Below are positions 26,504-34,732 of a stretch of 64,000 bases of DNA, one piece after another. Source of the DNA: an uncultured Clostridia bacterium (GTDB taxonomy: Bacteria > Bacillota > Clostridia > Lachnospirales > CAMZNU01); NCBI GenBank assembly GCA_947313885.1, contig CAMZNU010000031.1, forward strand, positions 26,815 through 90,814. The letters run 5' to 3'. The notes beneath the pieces were generated by a model. The model had not been told where the DNA came from, did no database searches, and saw only the letters and a program-made list of their open reading frames with translations. The translations under genes were made by a program, and so were the position numbers. Positions within the stretch are counted from its first letter, which is position 1; every line of letters starts with the position of its first letter.

Positions 26504-27043
26504 ATGAAAAATATAAAAAGAGTAATAATAATGAGTGTATCAATATTAGGATTAAGTTATGCTACGGTTTTTGCAATGGGAACAGGTACGCCAGGAAGCA
26601 CATTAGATCCTGTAGTATCAAAAAGTTACGTTGATAAAGAAATAGGTAGAGTGTTAGAAATGGTAATGGAATTAAAAATAGACAGTAACGATAGAGAAGA
26701 TAGAGAAGATAGAGAAGATAGAGAAGATAGAGAAGATAGAGAAGATAGAGAAAATAGAGAAGTACCTAACGTTATGTATAGACCAGTGCAATTATTTAGA
26801 AACCAATTATTAATTGGAGGAGAAGGTACAGAAATAATATTGAGATCAGGAAGTGCAATAGGATATACAGAAGTTGCGAATGGATTAACAAATATAACAG
26901 CTGGCAAAGATATTTTAACAGGTGAAAAAATAGAAAAAGATAATCTATTAATAGTGCCAAGAAATGATAACAGAGGAATATTAATAACATCGGATATAGG
27001 ATGGGTGTTAGTGCGTGGGGAGCATAGAATTATAGATAGATAA
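26504..27043 (+). CDS. secreted protein with Asp-Arg-Glu tandem repeats (unknown function)
   Basis: The 179-residue product has a signal peptide (about residues 1-24, ending VFAMG) and a short helical segment. It continues with seven DRE triplets plus one NRE (residues 63-86) and a C-terminal domain of about 90 residues with a pattern seen in clostridial secreted proteins (GGEGTEIILRSG, LTNITAGKDI, LLIVPRNDNRG, WVLVRGEH). I do not know a function for that domain. The strongly charged repeat probably acts as a helical spacer. A good promoter and AGGAGG site precede it. tagA follows 37 bp later. Confidence 0.8.
   Translation: MKNIKRVIIMSVSILGLSYATVFAMGTGTPGSTLDPVVSKSYVDKEIGRVLEMVMELKIDSNDREDREDREDREDREDREDRENREVPNVMYRPVQLFRNQLLIGGEGTEIILRSGSAIGYTEVANGLTNITAGKDILTGEKIEKDNLLIVPRNDNRGILITSDIGWVLVRGEHRIIDR
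26690..26761 (+). repeat. in-frame 9-bp tandem repeat (GATAGAGAA x7 plus AATAGAGAA)
   Basis: Seven identical 9-bp units and one variant encode the DRE repeat. Copy-number change would keep the frame and alter only the length of the spacer. Confidence 0.95.
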
Positions 27044-27080
27044 AACTTTTGTTAAAGAAAACATTTTTTAAGGAGTAAAA

Positions 27081-27797
27081 ATGAAGACAAAAATATTAAA
27101 TATATTTTTTGATACATATAATATGGAAGAGGCTGTAGAGAAGGGAAATGAGTTATTAGAAAGTGAAGGAGGGAAGTACATAGTAACACCGAATCCAGAG
27201 ATGTGCATGATAGCACGTAAAAATTTAGAATTTAGAAATATATTAAATGTAGCGGATATGGTATTACCAGATGGGATAGGAATAGTGTTTGCATCATACT
27301 TAAATAAGATAAAGGTAAAAGAGCGAGTTGCGGGATTCGATTTTGCAAAGGCGTTATTAAAAAGCCATAGAAAAGAAAAATTAAGAGTATATTTATTAGG
27401 TGGGAAAAAAGGTGTTGCTGAAAAAGCGAAAAAAAATATAGAGAGGAAATATAAAGATGTAGAAGTAGTTGGGTGTAGAAATGGGTACTTTAATGAAACG
27501 GAAGAAATAGAAATAATAAAAACAATAAGAAAGTTAAAAGTTGATTTATTATTAGTGGGACTAGGGATGGAGAAGCAAGAAAAATTTATATTTTATAATA
27601 AAGGAAAACTCGGAAGTAAATTAAGTATAGGAGTAGGTGGTTCGATAGATGTGTTTGCAGGAAAAGTAAATAGAGCACCAGAAATATTTATTAAATATAA
27701 CATAGAATGGTTTTATAGACTAGCAATGCAACCAACAAGAATAAAGAGAACATTACAAATACCACTATTTATATTAGAGATTATATTTGATAAATAA
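27081..27797 (+). CDS. tagA: WecG/TagA/CpsF family glycosyltransferase (GT26)
   Basis: Enzymes of this family add N-acetylmannosamine to undecaprenyl-PP-GlcNAc in teichoic acid or polysaccharide synthesis on the inner face of the membrane. The 238-residue protein shows the family's core: VTPNPEMCMIARKN, the DGIGIVFAS segment with the conserved Asp, VAGFDF, YLLGGKKGVAEKA, and LLLVGLGMEKQEKF. No other wall-polymer genes are adjacent, so the polymer it serves is unknown. AAGGAG precedes the ATG. Confidence 0.9.
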   Translation: MKTKILNIFFDTYNMEEAVEKGNELLESEGGKYIVTPNPEMCMIARKNLEFRNILNVADMVLPDGIGIVFASYLNKIKVKERVAGFDFAKALLKSHRKEKLRVYLLGGKKGVAEKAKKNIERKYKDVEVVGCRNGYFNETEEIEIIKTIRKLKVDLLLVGLGMEKQEKFIFYNKGKLGSKLSIGVGGSIDVFAGKVNRAPEIFIKYNIEWFYRLAMQPTRIKRTLQIPLFILEIIFDK

Positions 27798-27807
27798 AGG
27801 AGAAAAA

Positions 27808-28713
27808 ATGAACAAAGAAGGTGCAATGGACAAATCTATCGATAAAGATGTTATAGTAGATTATTTAAATATAGTTTTAGGAGCGATATTTGTAGCTTTT
27901 AGTACGATGATATTTTTCAAACCAGCGGGGATTGTAATAGGAGGAGTATCAGGACTTAGTATTATAGTTGAGCAATTAACAGGTTCTGTTATGGACGAAG
28001 GGATTCCAGTTTGGTTAACAAACATTGTAATGAACATACCGCTATTTATATTAGGAGCTAAAGTAATTGGTAAAAAATTTTTTAGAAGAAGTTTATTTGG
28101 GTTCATAGTAAGTACGATAGTTTTTTATTTTTTAGGTTATGTTAATTTAAATCCTATAGATGAATTTTTAATAACTATAATAGGAAGTGTTGGGGTAGGG
28201 TTAGGAGTTGCATTAGCAAACAAGTCGTCGGGTTCATTAGGAGGCACGGAGTTGTTAGCGGTAATAATTAAGAAGTATTACCCACACATTCCAGTAAATA
28301 AAATATTAATGTATATAGATGTAGTAATTATAACGGTAGGTATATATATATTTGGAGTTGAGAAAGGATTATATGCATTAATAGCGGCGTATTTAGTGGG
28401 AAAAACTTTTGGTGCCGTGTTAGAAGGTTTAACATTTGCAAAAACAATATATATAGTAACTAGTAACCCTATTGATGTTTCAAAAGAGTTAATGGAAAAA
28501 TTAAATAGAGGAGTAACAGGGTTACATGGAACGGGAATGTATACAAAGCAAGACAAAACAGTATTATTTACAGTAATAGCCCCAAGACAAATAACGATGC
28601 TTAAAAAAATAACGGAAGAAATAGACGAAAATGCATTTATAATAATAACAGATGCAAAAGAAGTTTTAGGATATGGATTTGATAAAAAAGTTCCAAAAAA
28701 AAATAATATATAG
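27808..28713 (+). CDS. YitT family membrane protein (DUF161/DUF2179)
   Basis: The 301-residue protein has five to six membrane segments (about residues 20-200, starting DYLNIVLGAIFVAF), the YitT-typical PAGIVIGGVSGLS and SSGSLGGTELLA motifs, and a cytosolic C-terminal DUF2179 domain (VTGLHGTGMYT, then FIIITDAKEVLGYGF). Transport is suspected for the family, but the substrate is not established. The ATG at 27808 follows AAAGGAG. A TTG at 27787 in the tagA 3' end is in frame but has no site of its own. It is probably co-transcribed with tagA. Confidence 0.9.
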   Translation: MNKEGAMDKSIDKDVIVDYLNIVLGAIFVAFSTMIFFKPAGIVIGGVSGLSIIVEQLTGSVMDEGIPVWLTNIVMNIPLFILGAKVIGKKFFRRSLFGFIVSTIVFYFLGYVNLNPIDEFLITIIGSVGVGLGVALANKSSGSLGGTELLAVIIKKYYPHIPVNKILMYIDVVIITVGIYIFGVEKGLYALIAAYLVGKTFGAVLEGLTFAKTIYIVTSNPIDVSKELMEKLNRGVTGLHGTGMYTKQDKTVLFTVIAPRQITMLKKITEEIDENAFIIITDAKEVLGYGFDKKVPKKNNI

Positions 28714-28799
28714 GTAAAATAAATATGTTGGCGTAAAATGTGTACAAAATATTTTTAAAAATGAATAAAGGAAAAAAAATATATAAATAAATGTAAAAA

Positions 28800-28816
28800 A
28801 TTTGTTACTAACAAAT
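28800..28816. promoter_or_regulatory. 17-bp perfect palindrome, probable operator of the sugar ATPase gene
   Basis: ATTTGTTA-C-TAACAAAT is a perfect inverted repeat that ends 24 bp before a TATAAT box (28841-28846), over the -35 region of the following gene. Its form suits a sugar-responsive repressor (ROK or LacI type), but no regulator gene is in the window. Confidence 0.5.
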
Positions 28817-28876
28817 ATATAAAATAAAAGAAAAAGAGTGTATAATAGTTATGAAAACATTTAATAGGAGGAAAAT

Positions 28877-29989
28877 ATGGCTAGTGTAGAATTAAAAAAC
28901 ATAGAAAAGAAATATGATAATGGGTTTATAGCGGTACCAGATTTCAGCTTAGACATTAAAGATAAGGAATTTGTTATATTTGTAGGACCATCAGGTTGTG
29001 GTAAATCTACAACGCTAAGAATGATAGCGGGACTAGAAGAAATAACGGGAGGTCAGTTATTAATAGACGGTAAAGTTGTAAATGATACACCACCAAAAGA
29101 TAGAGATATAGCAATGGTATTTCAGAACTATGCACTGTATCCGCATATGACAGTATTTGATAATATGGCATTTGGTTTAAAGCTTAGAAAAATGCCAAAA
29201 GATGAAATAAAAGAAAAAGTTACAGATGCAGCAAAAATATTAGGAATAGAAGAACTATTAGAAAGAAAACCAAAAGCATTATCAGGAGGACAAAGACAAC
29301 GTGTGGCAATGGGTCGAGCAATAGTTAGAAGTCCAAAAGTATTTTTAATGGATGAACCGTTATCGAACTTAGATGCTAAATTACGTGTGCAAATGAGAAC
29401 AGAGATTTCAAAATTACACAATAAATTAAAAGCTACATTTGTATATGTAACTCATGATCAAACAGAAGCTATGACATTAGGAACGAGAATAGTAGTTTTA
29501 AAAGATGGATATATTCAACAAGTAGATTCTCCGCAAAATTTATATAACAAACCAAACAATTTATTTGTAGCAGGGTTTATAGGTTCACCACAAATGAACT
29601 TTTTAGACGTAACAGCAATAGAAGAAAACGGCAATATATCATTAGACTTTGGAGATTATAAAATTAAATTACCAGCTACAAAAGGAAATATTATAAAAGA
29701 AAAAGGATATATTGGAAAAGAAGTAACATTAGGAATAAGACCAGAAGATTTACACGACGAGCAAGCATTTGTATCAACGTCAAAAGAAAGTGTAATAAAA
29801 TGTAAAGTAGACGTAACAGAAATGTTAGGAGCAGAAGTGTTTTTATATATGACAGTAAAAGGTCAATCAATAACAGCAAGAGTAGACCCAAGAACTAATG
29901 CAAAAGTTGATGATGAAGTAGAAGTAGCAATAGATGTAAACAGAATTCATATTTTTGATAAAGAAACAGGACTTACAATAACAAACTAA
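28877..29989 (+). CDS. msmX: multi-sugar ABC transporter ATPase (MsmX/UgpC/MalK family)
   Basis: The nucleotide-binding subunit that energises carbohydrate importers of the CUT1 class. The 370 residues include Walker A GPSGCGKST, the Q-loop VFQNYALYPHMTV, the signature LSGGQRQRVAMGRA, Walker B VFLMDEPLSNLDA, the switch His in YVTHDQ, and a C-terminal OB/TOBE regulatory domain (about residues 235-370). No permease or binding protein is adjacent. This is typical of MsmX, which serves several importers encoded elsewhere. AGGAGG precedes the ATG. A palindromic operator candidate lies upstream. Confidence 0.93.
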   Translation: MASVELKNIEKKYDNGFIAVPDFSLDIKDKEFVIFVGPSGCGKSTTLRMIAGLEEITGGQLLIDGKVVNDTPPKDRDIAMVFQNYALYPHMTVFDNMAFGLKLRKMPKDEIKEKVTDAAKILGIEELLERKPKALSGGQRQRVAMGRAIVRSPKVFLMDEPLSNLDAKLRVQMRTEISKLHNKLKATFVYVTHDQTEAMTLGTRIVVLKDGYIQQVDSPQNLYNKPNNLFVAGFIGSPQMNFLDVTAIEENGNISLDFGDYKIKLPATKGNIIKEKGYIGKEVTLGIRPEDLHDEQAFVSTSKESVIKCKVDVTEMLGAEVFLYMTVKGQSITARVDPRTNAKVDDEVEVAIDVNRIHIFDKETGLTITN

Positions 29990-29996
29990 AATAGTA

Positions 29997-30029
29997 TAAA
30001 TAAAAAATGCGAAAGCGTTTTTTTATTTA
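29997..30029 (+). terminator. intrinsic terminator after the sugar ATPase gene
   Basis: TAAATAAAAAATGC and GCGTTTTTTTATTTA pair around a GAAA loop, ending in a T run 8 bp after the stop. Confidence 0.8.
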
Positions 30030-30061
30030 TTAAAAAAATTAAAAAGTTTTGAAAAAAGTGT

Positions 30062-30087
30062 TAAGTATTTATATTTAAATCCGATAT
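30062..30087 (+). promoter_or_regulatory. sigma-D (sigma-28) type promoter of the flagellin gene
   Basis: TAAG at 30062-30065, 15 bp of spacer and CCGATAT at 30081-30087 match the TAAA-N15-GCCGATAT consensus of motility sigma factors, as at hag in Bacillus subtilis. Confidence 0.85.
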
Positions 30088-30123
30088 AAAAAAGTGAAGG
30101 AAACTTCGATGTAAATTATTTTA

Positions 30124-30141
30124 AGACTAAAGGAATAGTCT
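30124..30141 (+). promoter_or_regulatory. probable CsrA-binding hairpin in the flagellin leader
   Basis: AGACTA (30124-30129) and TAGTCT (30136-30141) form a 6-bp stem presenting AAGGAA in the loop, the preferred GGA context for CsrA. A second GGA is in the ribosome-binding site AAGGAGG, the same two-site arrangement known for B. subtilis hag. Another small hairpin (GAAG-GAAA-CTTC) lies at 30096-30107. Confidence 0.6.
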
Positions 30142-30164
30142 AACAGTCCAAGGAGGATATTATT

Positions 30165-30998
30165 ATGAGTAACATGGTAGTTAACACAAACATATTAGCA
30201 CTAAATTCACACAGAGCATTAAAAAACGTAGGTAACATGCAATCAAAAGCATCAGCAAGATTATCAACAGGAGAAAGAATAAATTCAGCTGCTGATGATG
30301 CTGCAGGACTTGCAATATCTGAAAAAATGAGATCACAAATAAGAGGTCTTGACATGGCATCAAAAAATGCTCAAGATGGTATTTCAATGATCCAAACAGC
30401 AGAAGGTGGATTAACAGAAATAGACAACATGGTACAAAGAGTAAGAGAGTTAACAGTACAAGCAGCAAATGATACAAACACAGATAATGATAGAGCAAAA
30501 ATTGATAAAGAAGTTATGGCATTAGGTACAGAAATAGAAGCTATGGCAGGTAGAGTAGAATTTAATACAAAAGTTTTATTAGATGGGTCATTATCAAATG
30601 AACAAGAGTTCCAAATCGGAGCAAACAAAGGTCAATTAGTAAAATTAGATTTAACAACAAATTATAAAGAGATAGGTACAAACATACAAGGTTTAACAAC
30701 TTCAGGTTCAACTGCATCAGCAATATCAGATACATTAGAAGGTATAGATACTCACTTAGAAACAGTAGTAAATGGTAGAGCTGATTTAGGTGCATTACAA
30801 AACAGACTTGAGTACACAATTAAATCATTAGACGTATCAAGTGAAAACTTATCAGCATCAGAGTCAAGAATAAGAGATACAGATATGGCTAAAGAAATGA
30901 TGAACTTAACAAAAGCAAATGTATTACAACAAGCAGCAACAAATATGTTAGGTCAAGCAAACCAAGCACCACAAAACGTATTACAATTATTAGTATAA
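30165..30998 (+). CDS. hag: flagellin
   Basis: The flagellar filament subunit, exported unfolded and assembled outside the cell. The 277-residue protein has the conserved N-terminal D0/D1 helices (VVNTNILALNSHRALKNV, LSTGERINSAADDAAGLAIS) and the C-terminal helices (SRIRDTDMAKEMMNLTKANV ... QAPQNVLQLL) with a very short middle, so it is near the minimal flagellin size. ATG 30165 is 8 nt after GGAGG. Codon choice looks more selected than in neighbours, as expected for an abundant protein. A sigma-D promoter and a CsrA-like leader regulate it, and it has its own terminator. A modification gene follows. Confidence 0.96.
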   Translation: MSNMVVNTNILALNSHRALKNVGNMQSKASARLSTGERINSAADDAAGLAISEKMRSQIRGLDMASKNAQDGISMIQTAEGGLTEIDNMVQRVRELTVQAANDTNTDNDRAKIDKEVMALGTEIEAMAGRVEFNTKVLLDGSLSNEQEFQIGANKGQLVKLDLTTNYKEIGTNIQGLTTSGSTASAISDTLEGIDTHLETVVNGRADLGALQNRLEYTIKSLDVSSENLSASESRIRDTDMAKEMMNLTKANVLQQAATNMLGQANQAPQNVLQLLV

Positions 30999-31000
30999 GT

Positions 31001-31028
31001 AAAAAACCTATTTTATAGGTTTTTTTTT
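31001..31028 (+). terminator. flagellin terminator
   Basis: AAAACCTAT and ATAGGTTTT form a stem followed by T8, directly behind the flagellin stop codon. Confidence 0.88.
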
Positions 31029-31099
31029 GTAAGAAAATAAATTAAATAAAAAAAGTAGGTAATAATAATATAGATAATATAAAACTGTGAGGAAAGTAA

Positions 31100-31408
31100 A
31101 TGCAAAAATTTAAAGCAACTATAAAAGATACGTATAAAAAAAGTGAAGTACTAATAAGAGAGGTAGAAGAACAGGTATTTGAAAACAATGATATAAATGT
31201 AAGAGTAATAGAAGAAATTGTACTAGGTGTATCAAAAATGTTAGTAGTGTTAGATGAAATATTAGAAGAAGAAATGAAAAATAGAATAAAAAATAATTTA
31301 AAAGATATGTTAGACGGTTGTGAAAAAGGAGATTATGTATTAATACGAGACAGTTTAAAATATAATATAAGTATATTTCTAAGTCAATTATTAGAAACTT
31401 TAGAATAG
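31100..31408 (+). CDS. small helical protein between flagellin and its glycosyltransferase (unknown)
   Basis: I do not recognise a family. The 102-residue protein has no signal or membrane segment, and its heptad-like pattern suggests an all-helical fold (FKATIKDTYKKSEVLIREVEEQVFE, and two further helices). GAGGAAA precedes the ATG. The Maf-type gene starts 9 bp after its stop, so the two are an operon. Size, charge and position between flagellin and its modifier resemble flagellar export chaperones such as FliS or FliT, but I see no motif that proves it. Confidence 0.65.
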   Translation: MQKFKATIKDTYKKSEVLIREVEEQVFENNDINVRVIEEIVLGVSKMLVVLDEILEEEMKNRIKNNLKDMLDGCEKGDYVLIRDSLKYNISIFLSQLLETLE

Positions 31409-31417
31409 GAGAAAGCT

Positions 31418-33241
31418 ATGAATAAAATATATGAAGAGAACATGGAAACTATTAAAAATGAAAAGATAAAAAAGAAAATTAAAAGTGCAAAAGAATTAAA
31501 ATTAATAAAAACCATAGAGGGTAATAATACATTAATGGAAAATGGTAAATACGTTCATAGTAAATACTTTCCAAGAAGAACAGCAAAAGAGATAGTAGGT
31601 AAAATAGAAAAGGAAGAAAAAAAAAGAAAAAAAAAGATAATTTTTTTATTTGGGATAGGGGTAGGGTATGAATTAGATGAAGTGATAAAAATATATAAAG
31701 AAGAGGAGGTGAAAATAATAGTTTTAGAGCCAAGTTACAATATTTTCAAAACATATATAAAGAATAAAACATTAAAAAATGAAGTTAATAGGATTATAAT
31801 CAAATATATAATAGGTGAAAATATAACAGAAGAAAAATTATTAGATGATGTGTTGACAGAAGATAATTATGAATGGTCTATAATGATTAAAAATGTATAT
31901 ACATATTCAACATATAAAAACGAGTATTTAGAAATTTTAAGGAATATGGAGAAAAAAGTAAGGCAATTAAGTATACAAAGAAATACAAAACTTATATTTT
32001 CGGAATTATGGTCACGATATAGAATATTAAATATAAAACATAATTTTGAGACATATCATTTAAATAATATAGAAAATATGATGAAGGGGAGAGGTGGTAT
32101 ATTAGTATCAGCAGGTCCATCTTTAAATAGAAATATAAAATTATTAAAAGAAGCAAAAGGTAAATATTTAATAGTATGTGTGTATACAGCATATAAGGTG
32201 CTAAAGATAAATGGGATAGAGCCAGATTTTTTAGTTACAGTAGATGCGAAGGCAAAGCTATATGAAGAAGACATAAAAAAAGGTATAGAAGTACCAATGA
32301 TAACAATAGATATGGCGAACTACGAATTTTTAAAACATTGCAAAAAAGTTGTAATGAGTGTAAGGAAAGAGGATATTTTGTTAAACGAAAGTTTAGAAAA
32401 GAGAATAATGAAGGTAAAAGAGCTTAGTGGTACGCAAGCGAGTTTAGGATTTTTATTTTTGAATAAAATAAAGTGTAATCCGATAATAATGATAGGGCAG
32501 GATTTAAGTTTTGAATCTGAAGTTGGTGCGACCCATGCAAAAGGAACGTTTTATGAGGGCGATAAAAATAAAAAAGAAACATTTAAAATAAAGGGAAACT
32601 ATAAGGAGTACGTGTATACGGATAAAATATTAAATTCATATCTAGAATGGTTTAACTATATATGCAAAGAATTAAAAGATGAGGTAAAGGTAATAAATGC
32701 AACAGAGGGTGGTGCATTTATAGACAATACAGAAGTAATAACATTAAGAGAAGTATTAGATAGATATAACCAAGAAGATAATGTAGAAGACATAGTAAAT
32801 AAGTTTTGTGAAAACGATAAAATATTTAAAACAACGAAAGAGAAGAGGGAGTACTATAATTATTTAAAAAAGGTAAGAGAAGATATATATAATTTAAATA
32901 CAGTGATTAGAAAAAATGTATATTTAGCTGAGGACATGGTAAAACATGCAAATAGTACAAAAGTATTAACGGCAAAAAAGATTAAAAGATTGTTAAATAA
33001 TTTAGATGAGAATGATAAAAAAATAAAAAAAGAAAAAAAAATATACAATATATTTGAAAATGCGTTAAATAATCAAATGTATTACATTGAGGGAAAAGAC
33101 TATATAGATAAAACGGAAGATGAGAAAATTGCTAGTGAAACAAGAGATTTTTACAAATTAATGAATAAGGTAGGAAATGATATGTATGATAATTTTGGAA
33201 TACTTTTAGAAAATGTAAATGAGAAATATAGGTTTGAATGA
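31418..33241 (+). CDS. motility-associated factor (Maf, DUF115) flagellin glycosyltransferase
   Basis: Maf proteins attach nonulosonic-acid-type sugars to flagellin in the cytosol before export. The 607-residue protein has the DUF115/MptE-like core: GRGGILVSAGPSLNRNIKLL (about residues 225-245), a following VCVYTAYKVL / IEPDFLVTVDAK segment and MIGQDLSFESE...GATHA. An N-terminal region with FLFGIGVGYELDEV precedes it. AGGAGAAA lies before the ATG. It follows flagellin and the small helical protein. No sugar-biosynthesis genes are in the window. Confidence 0.88.
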   Translation: MNKIYEENMETIKNEKIKKKIKSAKELKLIKTIEGNNTLMENGKYVHSKYFPRRTAKEIVGKIEKEEKKRKKKIIFLFGIGVGYELDEVIKIYKEEEVKIIVLEPSYNIFKTYIKNKTLKNEVNRIIIKYIIGENITEEKLLDDVLTEDNYEWSIMIKNVYTYSTYKNEYLEILRNMEKKVRQLSIQRNTKLIFSELWSRYRILNIKHNFETYHLNNIENMMKGRGGILVSAGPSLNRNIKLLKEAKGKYLIVCVYTAYKVLKINGIEPDFLVTVDAKAKLYEEDIKKGIEVPMITIDMANYEFLKHCKKVVMSVRKEDILLNESLEKRIMKVKELSGTQASLGFLFLNKIKCNPIIMIGQDLSFESEVGATHAKGTFYEGDKNKKETFKIKGNYKEYVYTDKILNSYLEWFNYICKELKDEVKVINATEGGAFIDNTEVITLREVLDRYNQEDNVEDIVNKFCENDKIFKTTKEKREYYNYLKKVREDIYNLNTVIRKNVYLAEDMVKHANSTKVLTAKKIKRLLNNLDENDKKIKKEKKIYNIFENALNNQMYYIEGKDYIDKTEDEKIASETRDFYKLMNKVGNDMYDNFGILLENVNEKYRFE

Positions 33242-33260
33242 AGAGGTATAGAGTTAAAAG

Positions 33261-33294
33261 ATTTAAAGCAATTAGATGCTTTAAATTTTTTTTT
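33261..33294 (+). terminator. terminator after the Maf gene
   Basis: ATTTAAAGCA and TGCTTTAAAT pair around a 6-nt loop, followed by a run of T. Confidence 0.85.
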
Positions 33295-33395
33295 AATTTT
33301 AAAATAAAAAATATAAAAAAAAATACAAAAAAAAGTGAAAAATACCATTATATATGTTAAAATAAAAATAAAACAAACTATAAAAAGAGGTAAAG

Positions 33396-34730
33396 ATGAA
33401 TAAAATAGATGAAAGAGAGATAGCAGTATATGCGTTAATAGATATAGTTGAGTTATCAGGATATAACAATATAGTTTTAAGAAGAACCTTAAAAAAATAT
33501 GAAGGCTTAACAAATGTGCAAAAGAACTTTTTAACAGAAGTGGTAAATGGTACGTTAAGGAATTTAATATATATAGATTATGTAATAAATGAGTATTCAA
33601 AAACAAAAACAGAAAAAATGAAACCAATAATACTAAACACGTTAAGAATAGGAGTATATCAAATACATTTTATGGATAGAGTGCCAAGCCATGGTATTTG
33701 CAATAGTGCGGTAAATTTCGTAAAGAAAAAAGGGTTTCAAGGGTTATCGGGATTTGTAAATGGATTGCTAAGAAATATAATAAGAAACAAAGATGAGAAT
33801 TTATTAGAAGGATTAAAAAAAGCGGAATATTTATCAATTAAATATTCTTATGATATATGGATAATAAAATATTGGTTATCACAGTTTAGTTATGAGGTAG
33901 TGGAGCAAATATGTATAGGAAGTAATAAAAGAAGTGGTGTAACAATTGCTGTAAACACATTAAAAACTACAAAAGATAAATTAAAAAATGAATTAGAATT
34001 AAAAGAAATAGAAGTATTAGATGGGATATTAGTAAACAATGCACTAAAGTTAAAAAACACAAGAGACATATCAAAATTAAAGAGTTTTAAAGAGGGGATG
34101 TTTCACGTAATAGATGAGACGTCGCAGTATGCAGTAGAAATATTAAACCCAATGGCAAATAAAAAGATGTTAGATATGTGTTCAGCGCCAGGAGGTAAAA
34201 CATTCAATAGTAGTTATAATATGGATGGAACAGGTGAAATAGTAAGTTGTGATATTTTCGACCATAAAATAGAACTTATAGAAGAAAGTATAAGAAGGTT
34301 AGGAGTAACGAACATTAAGACAATGATATTAGATGGTACGGAGTTAAAAGAGGAGTTCGTAGATAAATTTGATTATGTGTTGGTAGATGCGCCGTGTTCT
34401 GGACTAGGTATAGTAAGTAAAAAACCAGATATTAAAATAAATAAAACTTTCGAGGACATACAACAATTAATACCGATTCAAAGAGAAATATTAAAAAATG
34501 GTATTAAATATTTAAAAGAGGATGGTGTACTTGTATATAGTACGTGTACTATATCGAATAAGGAAAACATACAAAACATAAGATGGATATTAGAAGAAGA
34601 AGATGGTATAGAGCTAGTAGATTTAAAAGAGGAAAGTAAATTAGCGAATGATGAAGGTGTTATAGAAATTTTACCAGATGATAGTAAGGAGTTAGATGGA
34701 TTTTTCATAGCAAAATTGAGGAGAAAATAA
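33396..34730 (+). CDS. rsmB: 16S rRNA (cytosine967-C5)-methyltransferase RsmB
   Basis: It methylates C967 of 16S rRNA with SAM. The 444-residue protein has an N-terminal NusB-like RNA-binding domain (about residues 1-135, VNGTLRN..., VNGLLRNIIRN) and a Rossmann methyltransferase domain with DMCSAPGGKT, DAPCSGLGIV (conserved PC motif) and the catalytic Cys in YSTCTIS. AGAGGTAAAG precedes the ATG. rlmN begins 2 bp after the stop, so this is the first gene of a long cluster that continues through stp-prkC-rsgA-rpe-thiN. Confidence 0.95.
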   Translation: MNKIDEREIAVYALIDIVELSGYNNIVLRRTLKKYEGLTNVQKNFLTEVVNGTLRNLIYIDYVINEYSKTKTEKMKPIILNTLRIGVYQIHFMDRVPSHGICNSAVNFVKKKGFQGLSGFVNGLLRNIIRNKDENLLEGLKKAEYLSIKYSYDIWIIKYWLSQFSYEVVEQICIGSNKRSGVTIAVNTLKTTKDKLKNELELKEIEVLDGILVNNALKLKNTRDISKLKSFKEGMFHVIDETSQYAVEILNPMANKKMLDMCSAPGGKTFNSSYNMDGTGEIVSCDIFDHKIELIEESIRRLGVTNIKTMILDGTELKEEFVDKFDYVLVDAPCSGLGIVSKKPDIKINKTFEDIQQLIPIQREILKNGIKYLKEDGVLVYSTCTISNKENIQNIRWILEEEDGIELVDLKEESKLANDEGVIEILPDDSKELDGFFIAKLRRK

Positions 34731-34732
34731 TA

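Noticed and set aside
26626..26907. Long serine/leucine-rich antisense frame across the DRE repeat.
   Set aside because: It is produced by the 9-bp repeat read backwards. It has no start signal, and the sense frame has a promoter, ribosome-binding site and signal peptide.
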